Shown: positions 33,633-43,177, numbered from the stretch's first letter. The stretch: 64,000 nt of DNA from Regnicoccus frigidus (GCA_025194985.1 JAOANE010000003.1:30032-94031); one strand, 5' to 3'. Notes: generated by a model from the sequence alone, not told the origin. Made by a program: numbers and translations.

Positions 33633-34132
33633 CGCGGCAGGGAGGGGGCAGCCGCCGGCAGGGTCTCCTGGAGGCGCAGTTGGCTGAACACCTGTTGACC
33701 ATTGCTGGGCTGGGCCAGCACCTGCTCGCTGTCGACCATGTAGATCACCCGTTCAGCCCGCAGCAGATTTCCGCCTTCCTGCACCACATCCACATCGCCG
33801 CTCAGCACGATGCGACCTTCGTTGGTGAAGTATTGGGCCTGGCGGGAGGTGGCCACCAGGCGCCGATCGGGATAAAGAATCCGCACATTGCCGATCGCCG
33901 TGATCACCCCTGTGACGTTGTCGGCCTTCTGGCTGTCGGATTCAATCGTGAGCAGGCCGGTGGGGGCAGCCGCTGGCGGCGCGGTCGCCACGCCAGGGTT
34001 CTGGCCCCTGGCCGGGACGGGAGGCGAGAAGGCGGCGAGCAGCAACAGGCCCAGTGGCAGTGCAAAGCGCAAGCTGCGCGGCGCTGGCCAGCGGGTCATC
34101 TGAGCCGGAATGGTCCGCTCAGGGTTCCGCAT
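33629..34132 (-). CDS. LptA/OstA-like periplasmic LPS transport protein
   Basis: 167 residues. A hydrophobic N-terminal stretch (LRFALPLGLLLLAAFSPPVPARG) looks like a signal peptide; an OstA-type domain follows, with LLTIESDSQKADNVTGVITA, GNVRILYPDRRLVATSRQAQYF and GRIVLSGDVDVVQEGGNLLRAE. Such proteins bridge LPS across the periplasm. I used the ATG at 34132; the ATG at 34099 is an alternative. Stop overlaps the lptB start (ATGA). Confidence 0.88.
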   Translation of the reverse strand: MRNPERTIPAQMTRWPAPRSLRFALPLGLLLLAAFSPPVPARGQNPGVATAPPAAAPTGLLTIESDSQKADNVTGVITAIGNVRILYPDRRLVATSRQAQYFTNEGRIVLSGDVDVVQEGGNLLRAERVIYMVDSEQVLAQPSNGQQVFSQLRLQETLPAAAPSLPR

Positions 34133-34232
34133 GAAGGGGAGCAAAACTGGGAAGCAGGGGTGTGCGTGGTGATCGCGGCCAGGCCCAGCGCTCGCCCCAG
34201 ATCAGGACCAATCTACAGATCACAGCCGGACC

Positions 34233-34610
34233 TCACCCACCCAGGGATGTGATTGGCTGCAACTGGGGCAGGGGCAGGTCTTGGGGGTTTCCGTTGCCCT
34301 GCAGGCACTGCAAGCGGTCACGAACCTGATCCCGCAGCGGGGCGAGGTTGAGACCGAGGCAAACAGCGGGGAAAGGGGCCAGGCGACCGAGCCCCTCTCC
34401 CAGTAACAAGGTGGCCCCGCGGCGATTGCCACGCTCGAGGTGTAGGTGGGCGACGGCGATCTGCAGAAAGCTCTGCAGGACATCCCGATCGGGGCCGAGG
34501 GTCTGGTGCCAGAGCTCCTCGAACCCGTCATGGCAGGGATACCAATCGCCGGAGTTGAAGAGGGCCACAGCGGCCAGGAAACGGGGATCAGCTCCCAGTT
34601 CCTGGCTCAT
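34233..34610 (-). CDS. DUF309 family protein
   Basis: 125 residues. FNSGDWYPCHDGFEELWHQT with a following DRDVLQSFLQIAVAHLHLERGN-type helix pair is the DUF309 signature (small helical protein, conserved His/Glu/Trp residues). Function unknown. Its start overlaps the typA stop by 4 bp (ATGA). Confidence 0.88.
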   Translation of the reverse strand: MSQELGADPRFLAAVALFNSGDWYPCHDGFEELWHQTLGPDRDVLQSFLQIAVAHLHLERGNRRGATLLLGEGLGRLAPFPAVCLGLNLAPLRDQVRDRLQCLQGNGNPQDLPLPQLQPITSLGG

Positions 34611-36415
34611 CGCTTGGCTGGCTTCTTCATGGCCAGCTTGCGCAGCCGGATCGACTCGGGGGTGACCTCGAGCAATTCGTCGGGGCCGATGTACTCCAGG
34701 GCGCGCTCCAGGGTCATCTGGATTGGAGATTGCAGCGTGTCGAGCACTTCAGCGCCAGCCGAGCGGATGTTGGTGACCTGCTTGGCCTTGCAGACATTGA
34801 GTTCGAGGTCGGGCGGGCGGCTGTGCTCGCCCACGATCATTCCCTTGTACACCTTGGTGCCAGGGGTGATGAAGAACTGTCCCCGGTCTTCGGCGCCCTT
34901 GAGGGCATAGAACGTGGCGGTTCCTTCCTCGTAGGCGATCAGCACGCCATTGCGGCGGGTTTCGAACTCGCCCTGCATCGGACGGTATTCAAAGAAGGAG
35001 TGGCTCATGATCCCGTCACCGCGGGTGGCCCGCACGAACTCACCACGGAAGCCGATCAGACCACGGGCCGGCACGACAAATTCCAGCTGGGTTCGGCCGT
35101 CGGCGCCTGTTTCCATGTTCTGCATCTCGCCCTTGCGCATGCCGAGCTTCTCGATGCAGTTGCCGACAGCGGCCTCAGGCACATCCATCACCAGGGTTTC
35201 GACCGGTTCGCAGGGGGTGCCATCGATGGTGCGGAAGATCACCTTGGGCTGGGACACCTGGAACTCGAAGCCTTCGCGCCGCATCGTTTCGATCAGGATG
35301 CCCAGGTGAAGTTCACCGCGGCCACTGACGGCGAAGCGATCCGGGGAGTCGGTGTCTTCCACCCGCAGGGCCACGTTGGTGAGCAGCTCCCGCTGGAGCC
35401 TGTCGCGCAACTGACGGCTGGTCACGAATTTGCCTTCTTTACCGGCAAACGGTGAATCGTTGATGACAAAGGTCATCTGCAGGGTGGGTTCGTCCACCCG
35501 GATCAACGGCAGGGCCTCGGGATGGTCGGGGCAGGCGACCGTTTCGCCGATGTTGACCTCGTCAAAGCCGGCCACAGCCACCAGATCACCGGCGCTGGCT
35601 TCGGCGATCTCGACCCGTTGCAGGCCTTCGAAGCCCAGCAGCTTGCTGATCCGGCAGCGCTTGATGCTGCCGTCTTCACGAATCAGTGAGGCGGTCTGGC
35701 CAGAGCGGATCACACCGTTATGGACGCGGCCGATGACGATGCGACCGAGAAAATCGGAGTAGTCGAGCGTGGTGACCTGCAGCTGCAGTGGCTTGTCCAC
35801 ATCCCCAACCGGGGGCGGCACATGGCGCAGGATCGCGTCGAACAGCGGCTTCATGTTGTCGCTTTCAGTCGCCATGTCCGGCTTGGCGAATCCGCCCATG
35901 CCGCTGCCGAACAGATAGGGGAAGTCGCACTGGTCGTCGTCGGCGCCGAGCTCCAGAAAGAGATCGAGAACCTTGTCGACCGCCTGCTCGGGGTCGACCC
36001 GCGCCCGATCGATCTTGTTGATGAACACAATCGGCCGCAGGCCTTGCTCCAGGGCCTTGCGCAGCACGAAGCGGGTCTGGGGCATCGGCCCCTCGTTGGC
36101 ATCGACGATCAACAGGGCCCCATCGACCATGCCGAGGACCCGCTCCACTTCTCCGCCGAAGTCAGAGTGACCAGGGGTGTCAACGATATTGATGCGCGTA
36201 TCGCCGTAGGTGACGGCCGTGTTCTTGGAGAGGATGGTGATCCCCCGCTCCCGCTCCAGGTCGTTGGAGTCCATCACGCAGGTGGGAACGGCCTCACCGT
36301 CACGGAAGATGCCCGACTGCTGCAACAGGGCATCGACCAGAGTTGTTTTGCCGTGGTCAACGTGGGCAATGATCGCGATATTGCGAATCGGTGCGCGCTT
36401 AGCTGGGGCGCTCAT
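34607..36415 (-). CDS. typA: GTP-binding protein TypA/BipA
   Basis: Ribosome-associated translational GTPase for stress growth. 602 residues: AHVDHGKTTLVDALLQQSGIF (G1), ERGITILSKNTAV (G2), DTPGHSDFGGEVERVLGMVD (G3), FINKIDRARVDPEQ (G4), then EF-G-like domains and a C-terminal domain (ARGLIGFRGEFVRATRGDGI). The long motifs were seen in parts. A minus-strand TAAGGT overlapping the VanY-like stop could be its -10. DUF309 follows. Confidence 0.96.
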   Translation of the reverse strand: MSAPAKRAPIRNIAIIAHVDHGKTTLVDALLQQSGIFRDGEAVPTCVMDSNDLERERGITILSKNTAVTYGDTRINIVDTPGHSDFGGEVERVLGMVDGALLIVDANEGPMPQTRFVLRKALEQGLRPIVFINKIDRARVDPEQAVDKVLDLFLELGADDDQCDFPYLFGSGMGGFAKPDMATESDNMKPLFDAILRHVPPPVGDVDKPLQLQVTTLDYSDFLGRIVIGRVHNGVIRSGQTASLIREDGSIKRCRISKLLGFEGLQRVEIAEASAGDLVAVAGFDEVNIGETVACPDHPEALPLIRVDEPTLQMTFVINDSPFAGKEGKFVTSRQLRDRLQRELLTNVALRVEDTDSPDRFAVSGRGELHLGILIETMRREGFEFQVSQPKVIFRTIDGTPCEPVETLVMDVPEAAVGNCIEKLGMRKGEMQNMETGADGRTQLEFVVPARGLIGFRGEFVRATRGDGIMSHSFFEYRPMQGEFETRRNGVLIAYEEGTATFYALKGAEDRGQFFITPGTKVYKGMIVGEHSRPPDLELNVCKAKQVTNIRSAGAEVLDTLQSPIQMTLERALEYIGPDELLEVTPESIRLRKLAMKKPAKR

Positions 36416-36435
36416 ACAGCGGCCGGGTCAATTGA

Positions 36436-37197
36436 TCACCTTATCTCAGCTGCTTGCCGGGTCGTTTCAAACAGCTTGAGAGCTTCGGCTGATCCCTCGA
36501 AGCGCCAGTGCCACGGCTCATAGCTGACCCCTTGGTCGTTGCCTTGCGGGAAGGAGAGTTTGAAGTGATAACGGTTGGCGTTGCGCTCCAGCCAGAGAAA
36601 GGCCGGTGTGCGATCGAAGACGTCCTTCAGGTTCGTTTCCGGCCGGCTGCCATCACCCAGATCCACCGCAAAGCCCGTGCTGTGCTCCGAAAATCCAGGT
36701 GGAGCGCTCACCTTGGCCCGCTCTGAAGCGCTCTGATTGCGCTCTGATTTCACCTCAAAGAAGATGGCTTTCTGCAACTCAACGTCACGGAAGGCACTCA
36801 GCAGCCGCAGATCAACGCCGGCGGCGGCGGCATCGCGCTTCATCGCCAGCAGGGATTCGGCCGCATCGACATGCAACCGCAGTCCGGGCGCGACGCTGAC
36901 CAATCTCTCCGGCGTCGCTTCGAGATAGGGGTAATGCCCCAGCAGCCGGCCATCGGGGCTGGGGCGCGCCTCGATGCCGGCCATGGGGTCCGTGCTGCGC
37001 TGACCAAGGACCTGGGGAAAGGAGAGGGCCAGCACCGCCGTCAGCGTGGCCAGGCCAAGGGCAGCAGCGAGCAGGAACGGCCAGCGCCGCGAGGACACCA
37101 GGGCTGGCCGGGCGCTGCGCCGGGCGAGCGGGATGTCATCGGGGATCTCCTTTGTCGAGTCCCGGAACAGTGAACGGGGCGGCACTCGCGGTGGCAC
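36436..37197 (-). CDS. D-alanyl-D-alanine carboxypeptidase (VanY/LdcB-like)
   Basis: 253 residues: a basic start, a TM/anchor segment (WPFLLAAALGLATLTAVLAL) and an M15B peptidase domain with LLSAFRDVELQKAIFFEV, the metal motif PGFSEHSTGFAVDLGD (SxHxxGxAxD) and EPWHWRFEG (the third ligand). Trims D-Ala or similar from peptidoglycan stem peptides in the periplasm. GTG start at 37197. Divergent from chlP with a 119-bp gap. Confidence 0.88.
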   Translation of the reverse strand: MPPRVPPRSLFRDSTKEIPDDIPLARRSARPALVSSRRWPFLLAAALGLATLTAVLALSFPQVLGQRSTDPMAGIEARPSPDGRLLGHYPYLEATPERLVSVAPGLRLHVDAAESLLAMKRDAAAAGVDLRLLSAFRDVELQKAIFFEVKSERNQSASERAKVSAPPGFSEHSTGFAVDLGDGSRPETNLKDVFDRTPAFLWLERNANRYHFKLSFPQGNDQGVSYEPWHWRFEGSAEALKLFETTRQAAEIR

Positions 37198-37316
37198 GCA
37201 CCCTCTCCAACAAGCTTCGAAACAATCGTAGAGGCGCCCTGGCGAAGGATCAACGCAGAGGCCTCTAACGGTGTTAGCTTCGGGCTCAAGATCGTTCCAG
37301 CGGAGCAGGTTTCAAG

Positions 37317-38753
37317 ATGTTGCGAGTCGCGGTAGTGGGTGGCGGCCCGAGCGGATCCTGTGCTGCTGAGGTGCTGGCCAAGGCCGGCATTCAGACCTGG
37401 CTGTTTGAGCGCAAGCTCGACAATGCCAAGCCTTGCGGTGGGGCCATTCCGCTTTGCATGGTCGATGAGTTCGATCTTCCCGAGTCGATCATTGACCGGA
37501 AGGTTCGCAACATGCGAATGATCTCTCCCTCCAATCGCGAGGTTGATATTCATCTCGGCAATCAAGACGAATACATCGGCATGTGCCGGCGCGAAGTCAT
37601 GGATGGCTTCCTGCGCGACCGCGCCGCCAGCCTGGGAACCAAGCTGGTCAACGGTTTGGTGCAGAGCATCGACACCGGCAAGAATCGCCAGGGTCCTTAC
37701 ACCCTCCAATACGCCGATTATTCCGCTGGTGGCCCCACCGGCGAGATCAAAACCCTGGAGGTGGATCTGATCGTCGGCGCCGACGGGGCCAACAGCCGGG
37801 TGGCCAAGGCCATGGACGCAGGTGACTACAACATGGCGATCGCCTTCCAGGAGCGCATTCGGCTTCCCAAGGAGGAGATGAGCTACTACGAGGACCTCGC
37901 CGAAATGTATGTGGGCACCGATGTGTCCCCTGATTTCTACGGCTGGGTGTTCCCCAAGTACGACCACGTGGCCGTGGGTACCGGCACGATGCAGAAGAAC
38001 CAGTCCCTGATCAAGGGCCTGCAGAAGGGCGTTCGCGCCAGGGCCAGCGACCGTTTGCTCGGTGGCGAGGTGATCAAGGTGGAAGCGCACCCGATTCCCG
38101 AGCATCCCCGTCCGCGGCGGGTGGTGGGCCGGATGGCGTTGGTGGGCGATGCCGCCGGCTACGTCACCAAGAGCTCCGGGGAAGGCATTTATTTCGCCGC
38201 TAAGAGTGGGCGGATGTGCGCCGAGCAGATCGTTGCGGCCAGCGCCAACGGCAACACAATCCCTACGGAGAAAGATCTCAAGGTTTATATCAAGAAGTGG
38301 GATCGCCAGTACGGCGCCACCTACAAGGTGTTGGAAATTCTCCAGAACATTTTTTATCGCAACGACGCCGCCAGAGAAGCCTTCGTCGAGATGTGCGATG
38401 ACAAGGATGTTCAACGCCTCACCTTCGACAGCTACCTCTACAAGCGGGTGGTGATGATGAATCCCTGGCAGCAGATCAAGCTGACGCTGCTCACCTTCGC
38501 TTCCGTACTGCGTGGCCACGCCCTCGCTCCCCAGGGCTATAAACCCGTGCCCAGCGCGGTCAGAACCGAGGAGGAGATGGCTGCCCAGCGGCTCCATCTC
38601 TCCAATGCCGCGGGCACAGCCACCGGCACAGCTGATGCTCCCGAGGTGCACTCCACTGCCAACGGCAACTCCGCTGCCGGCCATTCAAAAGCCGGATCAG
38701 CCGTGGACATGACCAAACAGGTGCGCGAACCGGCCCTGGCGAGCAAGCCCTGA
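37317..38753 (+). CDS. chlP: Geranylgeranyl reductase
   Basis: Reduces the geranylgeranyl chain to phytyl for chlorophyll and tocopherol. 478 residues: FAD turn VAVVGGGPSGSCAAEVLAKAG, RKLDNAKPCGGAIPLCMVDE, GADGANSRVAKAMDAGDYN and GDAAGYVTKSSGEGIYFA. The last 70 residues carry an Ala/Thr/Gly-rich extension (AAGTATGTADAPEVHSTANG). The ATG at 37317 is the natural start. A TTAGCT at about 37274 may be its -10 region. Its stop codon is the first base of a 24-bp inverted repeat. Confidence 0.96.
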   Translation: MLRVAVVGGGPSGSCAAEVLAKAGIQTWLFERKLDNAKPCGGAIPLCMVDEFDLPESIIDRKVRNMRMISPSNREVDIHLGNQDEYIGMCRREVMDGFLRDRAASLGTKLVNGLVQSIDTGKNRQGPYTLQYADYSAGGPTGEIKTLEVDLIVGADGANSRVAKAMDAGDYNMAIAFQERIRLPKEEMSYYEDLAEMYVGTDVSPDFYGWVFPKYDHVAVGTGTMQKNQSLIKGLQKGVRARASDRLLGGEVIKVEAHPIPEHPRPRRVVGRMALVGDAAGYVTKSSGEGIYFAAKSGRMCAEQIVAASANGNTIPTEKDLKVYIKKWDRQYGATYKVLEILQNIFYRNDAAREAFVEMCDDKDVQRLTFDSYLYKRVVMMNPWQQIKLTLLTFASVLRGHALAPQGYKPVPSAVRTEEEMAAQRLHLSNAAGTATGTADAPEVHSTANGNSAAGHSKAGSAVDMTKQVREPALASKP

Positions 38754-38806
38754 GCCAACTGGCCAGCAAAGCCGGCTCAATTGCCGGCTTTGCTGGCCAG
38801 TTGGCT
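38753..38806. repeat. Perfect 24-bp inverted repeat between chlP and glyS
   Basis: The arm at 38753-38776 and its exact reverse complement at 38783-38806 enclose a 6-nt centre (TCAATT). The right arm is coding: it specifies the last eight residues of GlyS (SQLASKAG, then N and stop). The left arm starts on the last base of the chlP stop. There is no T-tract. It could work as a two-way terminator or RNA 3'-end stabiliser for the convergent pair. Confidence 0.9.
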
Positions 38807-40945
38807 GAAATCGGCGAGCACCAGGGCCTGGTTGCGCAGCAGGGCCAGCAGGTTGAGACGATTGCTGCGGATGGCCGGGTCATCGGCCATCACCATCACG
38901 CTGCTGTCGCCATCGAAGAAGGCCGCCAGGGCTCCTGAGCTTGCCGCCAGGCTGGAAGCCAGGGCTTCGTAGCTGGAGCTATTGGCCAGGGGCTCCAGGG
39001 TCTGGAGGACCGTCAGCATGGCCTGCTCACTGCTGGCGCTGAACAGGCTGGGGTCGACCACACCCGCAGGGCTGAGGATTCCTGCAGCCAGATCTGCCTG
39101 CTCGGCCAGGCGAGTGGCCCGCTGCACCACGGCCTGCACTGGCGCCAGGGCCCCGCTGGCCCGGAGCTCGGCCAGCAGTTCCACCCGCTGGCGGGCATCG
39201 GCAGGGTCAGCCAGCAGGCGCTCGGCCGCCACGCTGCTGCCGGCCACGGCCTGGACCAAGTCGGCGTCAAAACCGCGCTCCTCGAGCAAGCTGATCAGCC
39301 GCAACCGCAGAAATTCAGCCAGCTCCGTGGCCAGGGCCGCCGGCTCGATCCCCAGCGCCGGCAACAGCTGCTGCCATTGCACGGTGGCCTGACGCAACAC
39401 CGCGATCAGATCCAGGGCCCAGCCCCGCTCCCAGAGAATCTGCACCAGCCCGTTTCCTGCCCGCCGCAGGGCGTAGGGATCGGAGGAGCCACTGGGCCGA
39501 TCACCCTTGGCATAGACACTGAGCAACAACTCAAGCCGCTCGGCAAGCGCGACGACGGCGCCGGCCTCGGAGCTGGGTAAGGCATCACCGGCTCCCCGCG
39601 GCAGGTAATGCTCCAGCACGGCCAGGGCCACCGGCCGGGATTCGCCTTCAGCCAGCAGGTATTTGGCCCCCATCACGCCCTGGAGTTCGGGGAATTCGCC
39701 CACCATCTGGCTGACGAGGTCGTGCTTGCAGAGGTGGGCGGCCCGCCGTGCCGCTGCCGTTTCGGGCTCCGCCAGGGCGAGATGCTCGAGCAGCAACCCA
39801 GCCAGCCACTCCAGTCGCTCGGCCCGCTCCAGCAGGCTGCCCAACCCTTCGGCGAAGGTGACGCTGGCCAGCTGCAAGCGGCGTTGCGCGCTGGGGATGG
39901 CCCGATCTGCCGCCAGGAAGAACTCCGCATCGGCCAAGCGGGCCCTGAGCACCCGTTCGTTGCCGCGCTGCACCGTGGCTTGGGCCTCCGGCCGGCCGTT
40001 GCCGATGCAGAGGAAGGCGGGCAGCAGTGTGGCCGTGGCGCTCAAGGCCAGCGGGTCGGACTCGGCCTCGGCGCGCACCAGGGGCACATAGCGCTGGTGG
40101 GAGCGCATCACCGTGCTGAGCACTTCCGGCGGCAGGGCAAGAAAGCGTTCGTCGAGCCGTCCTTGGATCAACGTGGGCGACTCGACCAGGTCAACGAGCT
40201 CATCAAACAGCTCGTCTGGAAGGTCGGGGCTGGCCGACAACTCCCCGGCAGCCCGTTGCAGCTGGCTGTGGATCCAGTCAGCTCGCTGCTGCCGTTCCAC
40301 CTGCACGCCGGCCGCCGCCAGGGTGGCCGCATAGGTTGATGCGCTTGGGATCGTCACCGCTTCGGCGCTGAGGCGATGGCCGCGGCTGAGGCGCCCGCTC
40401 TCGACAGCCGGATCACAGCCGCTCAGGGCCACTGGAATCAGTTGGTCATCGAGCAGGGCCACCAGCCAGCGCACCGGCCGGCTGAAGCGGCGCTCGCCCG
40501 TGCCCCAGCGCATGAACCGCCGGCCCTGCAGGGCGCTCACCCAGCCCGGGATCTGCTCGGCCAGCACCGAGAGGGTGGGCTGGCCGAGCTGAAGGCTGCG
40601 GGCAAACACGAACGGTCCCTTGGCCGTCTCGCGCACCTCGAGGGCTTCGGGCGCCACGCCACAGCGGCGCGCAAAACCGATGGCCGCCGCGGTGGCCACG
40701 CCCTCGCTGAAAGCCTGGGCAGCAGGCGGTCCCTTGCGCTCCTCTTCGAGATCGCTCTGGCGCTCCGCCAGCCCTGCAACGCTGATCGCCAGGCGCCGCG
40801 GGGTACCGGTGCCATGGACGAGCCCATGGTCGAGGCGCAAGCCAGCCAGCGCCTCGCGCACCTGCCGCTCCAGCTGGGGGATCGCAAGGCGGACAAAATC
40901 CGCTGGCAAATCCTCGGTGCCGATCTCCAGCAGGAATGTGGCCAC
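38777..40945 (-). CDS. glyS: Glycyl-tRNA synthetase beta subunit
   Basis: Beta chain of the heterotetrameric glycyl-tRNA synthetase. 722 residues from the GTG at 40945 (VATFLLEIGTEDLPADFV, the standard opening). Other landmarks: GTPRRLAISVAGLAERQ, FMRWGTGERRFSRPVRW, PPEVLSTVMRSHQRYVPL, GDRPSGSSDPYALRRAGNGL and a C-terminal helical domain with FFDGDSSVMVMADDPAIR. The alpha chain (glyQ) is not in the window. Its C-terminus is encoded inside the inverted repeat. A minus-strand TACAGT (40968-40973) may be its -10. Confidence 0.96.
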   Translation of the reverse strand: MATFLLEIGTEDLPADFVRLAIPQLERQVREALAGLRLDHGLVHGTGTPRRLAISVAGLAERQSDLEEERKGPPAAQAFSEGVATAAAIGFARRCGVAPEALEVRETAKGPFVFARSLQLGQPTLSVLAEQIPGWVSALQGRRFMRWGTGERRFSRPVRWLVALLDDQLIPVALSGCDPAVESGRLSRGHRLSAEAVTIPSASTYAATLAAAGVQVERQQRADWIHSQLQRAAGELSASPDLPDELFDELVDLVESPTLIQGRLDERFLALPPEVLSTVMRSHQRYVPLVRAEAESDPLALSATATLLPAFLCIGNGRPEAQATVQRGNERVLRARLADAEFFLAADRAIPSAQRRLQLASVTFAEGLGSLLERAERLEWLAGLLLEHLALAEPETAAARRAAHLCKHDLVSQMVGEFPELQGVMGAKYLLAEGESRPVALAVLEHYLPRGAGDALPSSEAGAVVALAERLELLLSVYAKGDRPSGSSDPYALRRAGNGLVQILWERGWALDLIAVLRQATVQWQQLLPALGIEPAALATELAEFLRLRLISLLEERGFDADLVQAVAGSSVAAERLLADPADARQRVELLAELRASGALAPVQAVVQRATRLAEQADLAAGILSPAGVVDPSLFSASSEQAMLTVLQTLEPLANSSSYEALASSLAASSGALAAFFDGDSSVMVMADDPAIRSNRLNLLALLRNQALVLADFSQLASKAGN

Positions 40946-40967
40946 GGTTGCCTCTCGGGAGCCCCTG

Positions 40968-40973
40968 ACTGTA
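40968..40973 (-). promoter_or_regulatory. Candidate -10 element for glyS
   Basis: Minus-strand TACAGT, 22 bp upstream of the glyS GTG, in the 88-bp divergent gap with sir. No convincing -35 element. Confidence 0.35.
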
Positions 40974-41004
40974 TTGAACGCCTTTGGAGCGCCCCTTGCT
41001 TCGC

Positions 41005-41010
41005 TACCTT
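41005..41010 (+). promoter_or_regulatory. Candidate -10 element for sir
   Basis: TACCTT lies 23 bp upstream of the chosen GTG start of sir. No clear -35 element. It would give a short leader. Confidence 0.3.
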
Positions 41011-41033
41011 CTGTGGATGACGGCGCCGTTGTT

Positions 41034-42770
41034 GTGACCCTTTCCCCGACGCCTCCGAGCAAGTTCGAGCAGCTCAAGGCGAGCAGTGACCACCTCAAGG
41101 AACCCCTGGCCACCGAGCTGAAGAACGAGAAGCCGTTCTTCACCGATGGGGCGGTCCAGATCCTGAAGTTCCACGGCAGCTACCAGCAGGACAACCGCGA
41201 CCATCGCCAGAAAGGCCAGGAGAAGGACTGGCAGATGATGCTGCGCCTGCGCAGCCCCGCCGGCCTGATTCCCGTGCCGCTCTACCTGGCCATGGATGAT
41301 CTGGCCGACCGACTCGGCAACGGCACCCTGCGGGTAACGACCCGCCAGGCGTTCCAGATGCATGGCATCGCCAAGGCCGACCTGCAGGAGGTGATCGGCA
41401 CCATCGTGCGCGCCATGGGCTCCACCCTGGCCGCCTGTGGTGACATCAACCGCAATGTGATGGCGCCGGCAGCGCCCTTCGAGAAGGGGGGCTATCCCGC
41501 CGCGCGCGCCCTCGCCGAGCAGATCGCCGATCTGCTCGCTCCCCAGGCCGCCGAAGGCTCCTACCTCGATCTCTGGGTGGATGGCGACCACAGTTATCGC
41601 TTCCGCCCTGCCCCTGAGGTGAACAAGGCACGGGCCCGGCAGCAGCAGGGGGCCCTGTTCAGCGGCGATGCCAGCGAGCCCCTCTACGGGGGCACCTACC
41701 TGCCGCGCAAGTTCAAGGTGGCCGTCACGGTGCCAGGCGACAACTCCGTTGATCTGCTCACCCAGGACATCGGCCTGGTGGTGTTCACCGATCCGGGCGG
41801 ACGGCTGCGCGGCTGCAACGTGTATGTGGGCGGCGGCATGGGGCGGACCCACAACAAGGAGGACACCTTCGCCCGCACGGCCGATCCGCTCGGCTACGTG
41901 GCCGCCGAGCACATTCTCGATCTCGTCCAGGCGGTCGCCGCCCTGCAGCGCGACCACGGCGACCGGGAGCTGCGCCGCCACGCCCGGATGAAATACCTGA
42001 TCCATGACCGGGGCATCGCCTGGTTCAAAGGCGAGCTGCTCCGCTACTTCCCCCATCCGCTCAAAAGCCTGCGGCCGGAACCCAAGGCCAAGCTCACCGA
42101 CTATCTCGGTTGGCATCGCCAGAGCAGCGGCCTCTGGTTCGTCGGCCTGCCCCTGCTCTGCGGGCGCCTGGAGGGAACGGTCAAACAGGGCTTGCGGCGC
42201 CTCGTTGAGACCTACCAGCTCGATGTGCGCCTCACCCCGAATCAAGACCTGTTGCTCTGCAACATCGGCACCTCCCAGCGCTCCAGCCTGCGGGCGGCCC
42301 TGATTGCCCTGGGCTTTGCCGCACCGGAAGCACCGGGTCTTCTCGCGCGCCATGCCCTGGCCTGCCCAGCGCTGCCCACCTGCGGGCTGGCCATCACCGA
42401 AGCGGAGCGGATCCTGCCGGCCGTGCTCGATCGCCTCGAAGTACTGCTGCAGCGGCTGGAGATCGAGCAACCGCTGCTGGTGCGCATGACCGGCTGCCCC
42501 AATGGCTGCTCACGCCCCTACATGGCCGAAGTCGGTCTGGTGGGCAGTGGGGTGGAGCAATACCAGCTCTGGCTGGGCGGCACACCGAACCTCACCTGCC
42601 TGGCCACCCCCTACCTGGAGCGGATGCCGCTGAGCGATCTGGAGTGCACCCTGGAGCCCCTGCTGTGCGAATGGAAATCGACCCAAAACGGGGGCCGGCC
42701 GCGCAGCTTTGGTGACTTCGTCGGCAAGCTCGGTCCTGAAGCGGTGCGGGCCCTGTTGCCCACCAACTGA
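41034..42770 (+). CDS. sir: Ferredoxin-sulfite reductase
   Basis: Six-electron reduction of sulfite to sulfide with a siroheme-[4Fe-4S] centre, for cysteine synthesis. About 578 residues. N-terminal LKEPLATELKNEKPFFTDGA and FHGSYQQDNRD are typical of Sir rather than Nir; siroheme contacts RVTTRQAFQMHGI, GDINRNVMAPAAP; cluster cysteines in CPALPTCGLA and TGCPNGCSRPYMAEVG. Start uncertain: GTG at 41034 used, GTG at 41013 also in frame. The following small gene starts on the stop codon (TGATG). Confidence 0.93.
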   Translation: MTLSPTPPSKFEQLKASSDHLKEPLATELKNEKPFFTDGAVQILKFHGSYQQDNRDHRQKGQEKDWQMMLRLRSPAGLIPVPLYLAMDDLADRLGNGTLRVTTRQAFQMHGIAKADLQEVIGTIVRAMGSTLAACGDINRNVMAPAAPFEKGGYPAARALAEQIADLLAPQAAEGSYLDLWVDGDHSYRFRPAPEVNKARARQQQGALFSGDASEPLYGGTYLPRKFKVAVTVPGDNSVDLLTQDIGLVVFTDPGGRLRGCNVYVGGGMGRTHNKEDTFARTADPLGYVAAEHILDLVQAVAALQRDHGDRELRRHARMKYLIHDRGIAWFKGELLRYFPHPLKSLRPEPKAKLTDYLGWHRQSSGLWFVGLPLLCGRLEGTVKQGLRRLVETYQLDVRLTPNQDLLLCNIGTSQRSSLRAALIALGFAAPEAPGLLARHALACPALPTCGLAITEAERILPAVLDRLEVLLQRLEIEQPLLVRMTGCPNGCSRPYMAEVGLVGSGVEQYQLWLGGTPNLTCLATPYLERMPLSDLECTLEPLLCEWKSTQNGGRPRSFGDFVGKLGPEAVRALLPTN

Positions 42771-43177
42771 TGATCGGTCGCCTGCTGTTGAAAAGGCTGC
42801 CGTTCAAAGGACTGCCGTTGAGAAAGTTACTGTTCGGTTTGATCGGCCCGATCGCCGCCTTTGCCGCCGGCGCCGCCCTGGCCCAGGGCCGTTCGATGCC
42901 GCCGCCGCCAGCGGCCCCGGTCACGACCTACCGTCCCGATCAAGCCACCTGCCAGAGCGACAACATGCTCGGCGCCTACCGGCGCCAGCTGCAGCAGTTC
43001 GCTGGCCAATCCACCAAGGTTCTGCTCCGGCTGCGCCAGGTGCAGCTTGAAATGGCTGAGGCGAGCCTGAAGGACTGTGCCAGCCAGAACCTGCTCAGCC
43101 GCGATGAGGCCGACCGGATCTGGCGTGAGCTCCAGGCGATGCCCTTGCCTCAACCCTCGGCTAGCCAGCGGCCGTAA
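42770..43177 (+). CDS. Small secreted or periplasmic protein, unknown
   Basis: 135 residues. A basic N-terminus (MIGRLLLKRLPFKGLPLRK) and hydrophobic core ending AAGAALAQG look like a signal peptide with cleavage near residue 39. The mature part has two cysteines (ATCQSDNML, KDCASQNLL) and a helical middle. I do not recognise a family. It starts inside the sir stop and overlaps the convergent VanX-like gene by 28 bp. Confidence 0.7.
   Translation: MIGRLLLKRLPFKGLPLRKLLFGLIGPIAAFAAGAALAQGRSMPPPPAAPVTTYRPDQATCQSDNMLGAYRRQLQQFAGQSTKVLLRLRQVQLEMAEASLKDCASQNLLSRDEADRIWRELQAMPLPQPSASQRP

Noticed and set aside
37041..38684. A 547-codon minus-strand open frame over chlP
   Set aside because: Shadow of chlP; composition is Gly/His/Leu-rich with no recognisable motif.
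41004..42470. A 488-codon minus-strand open frame over sir
   Set aside because: Shadow of sir with no domain or start context.
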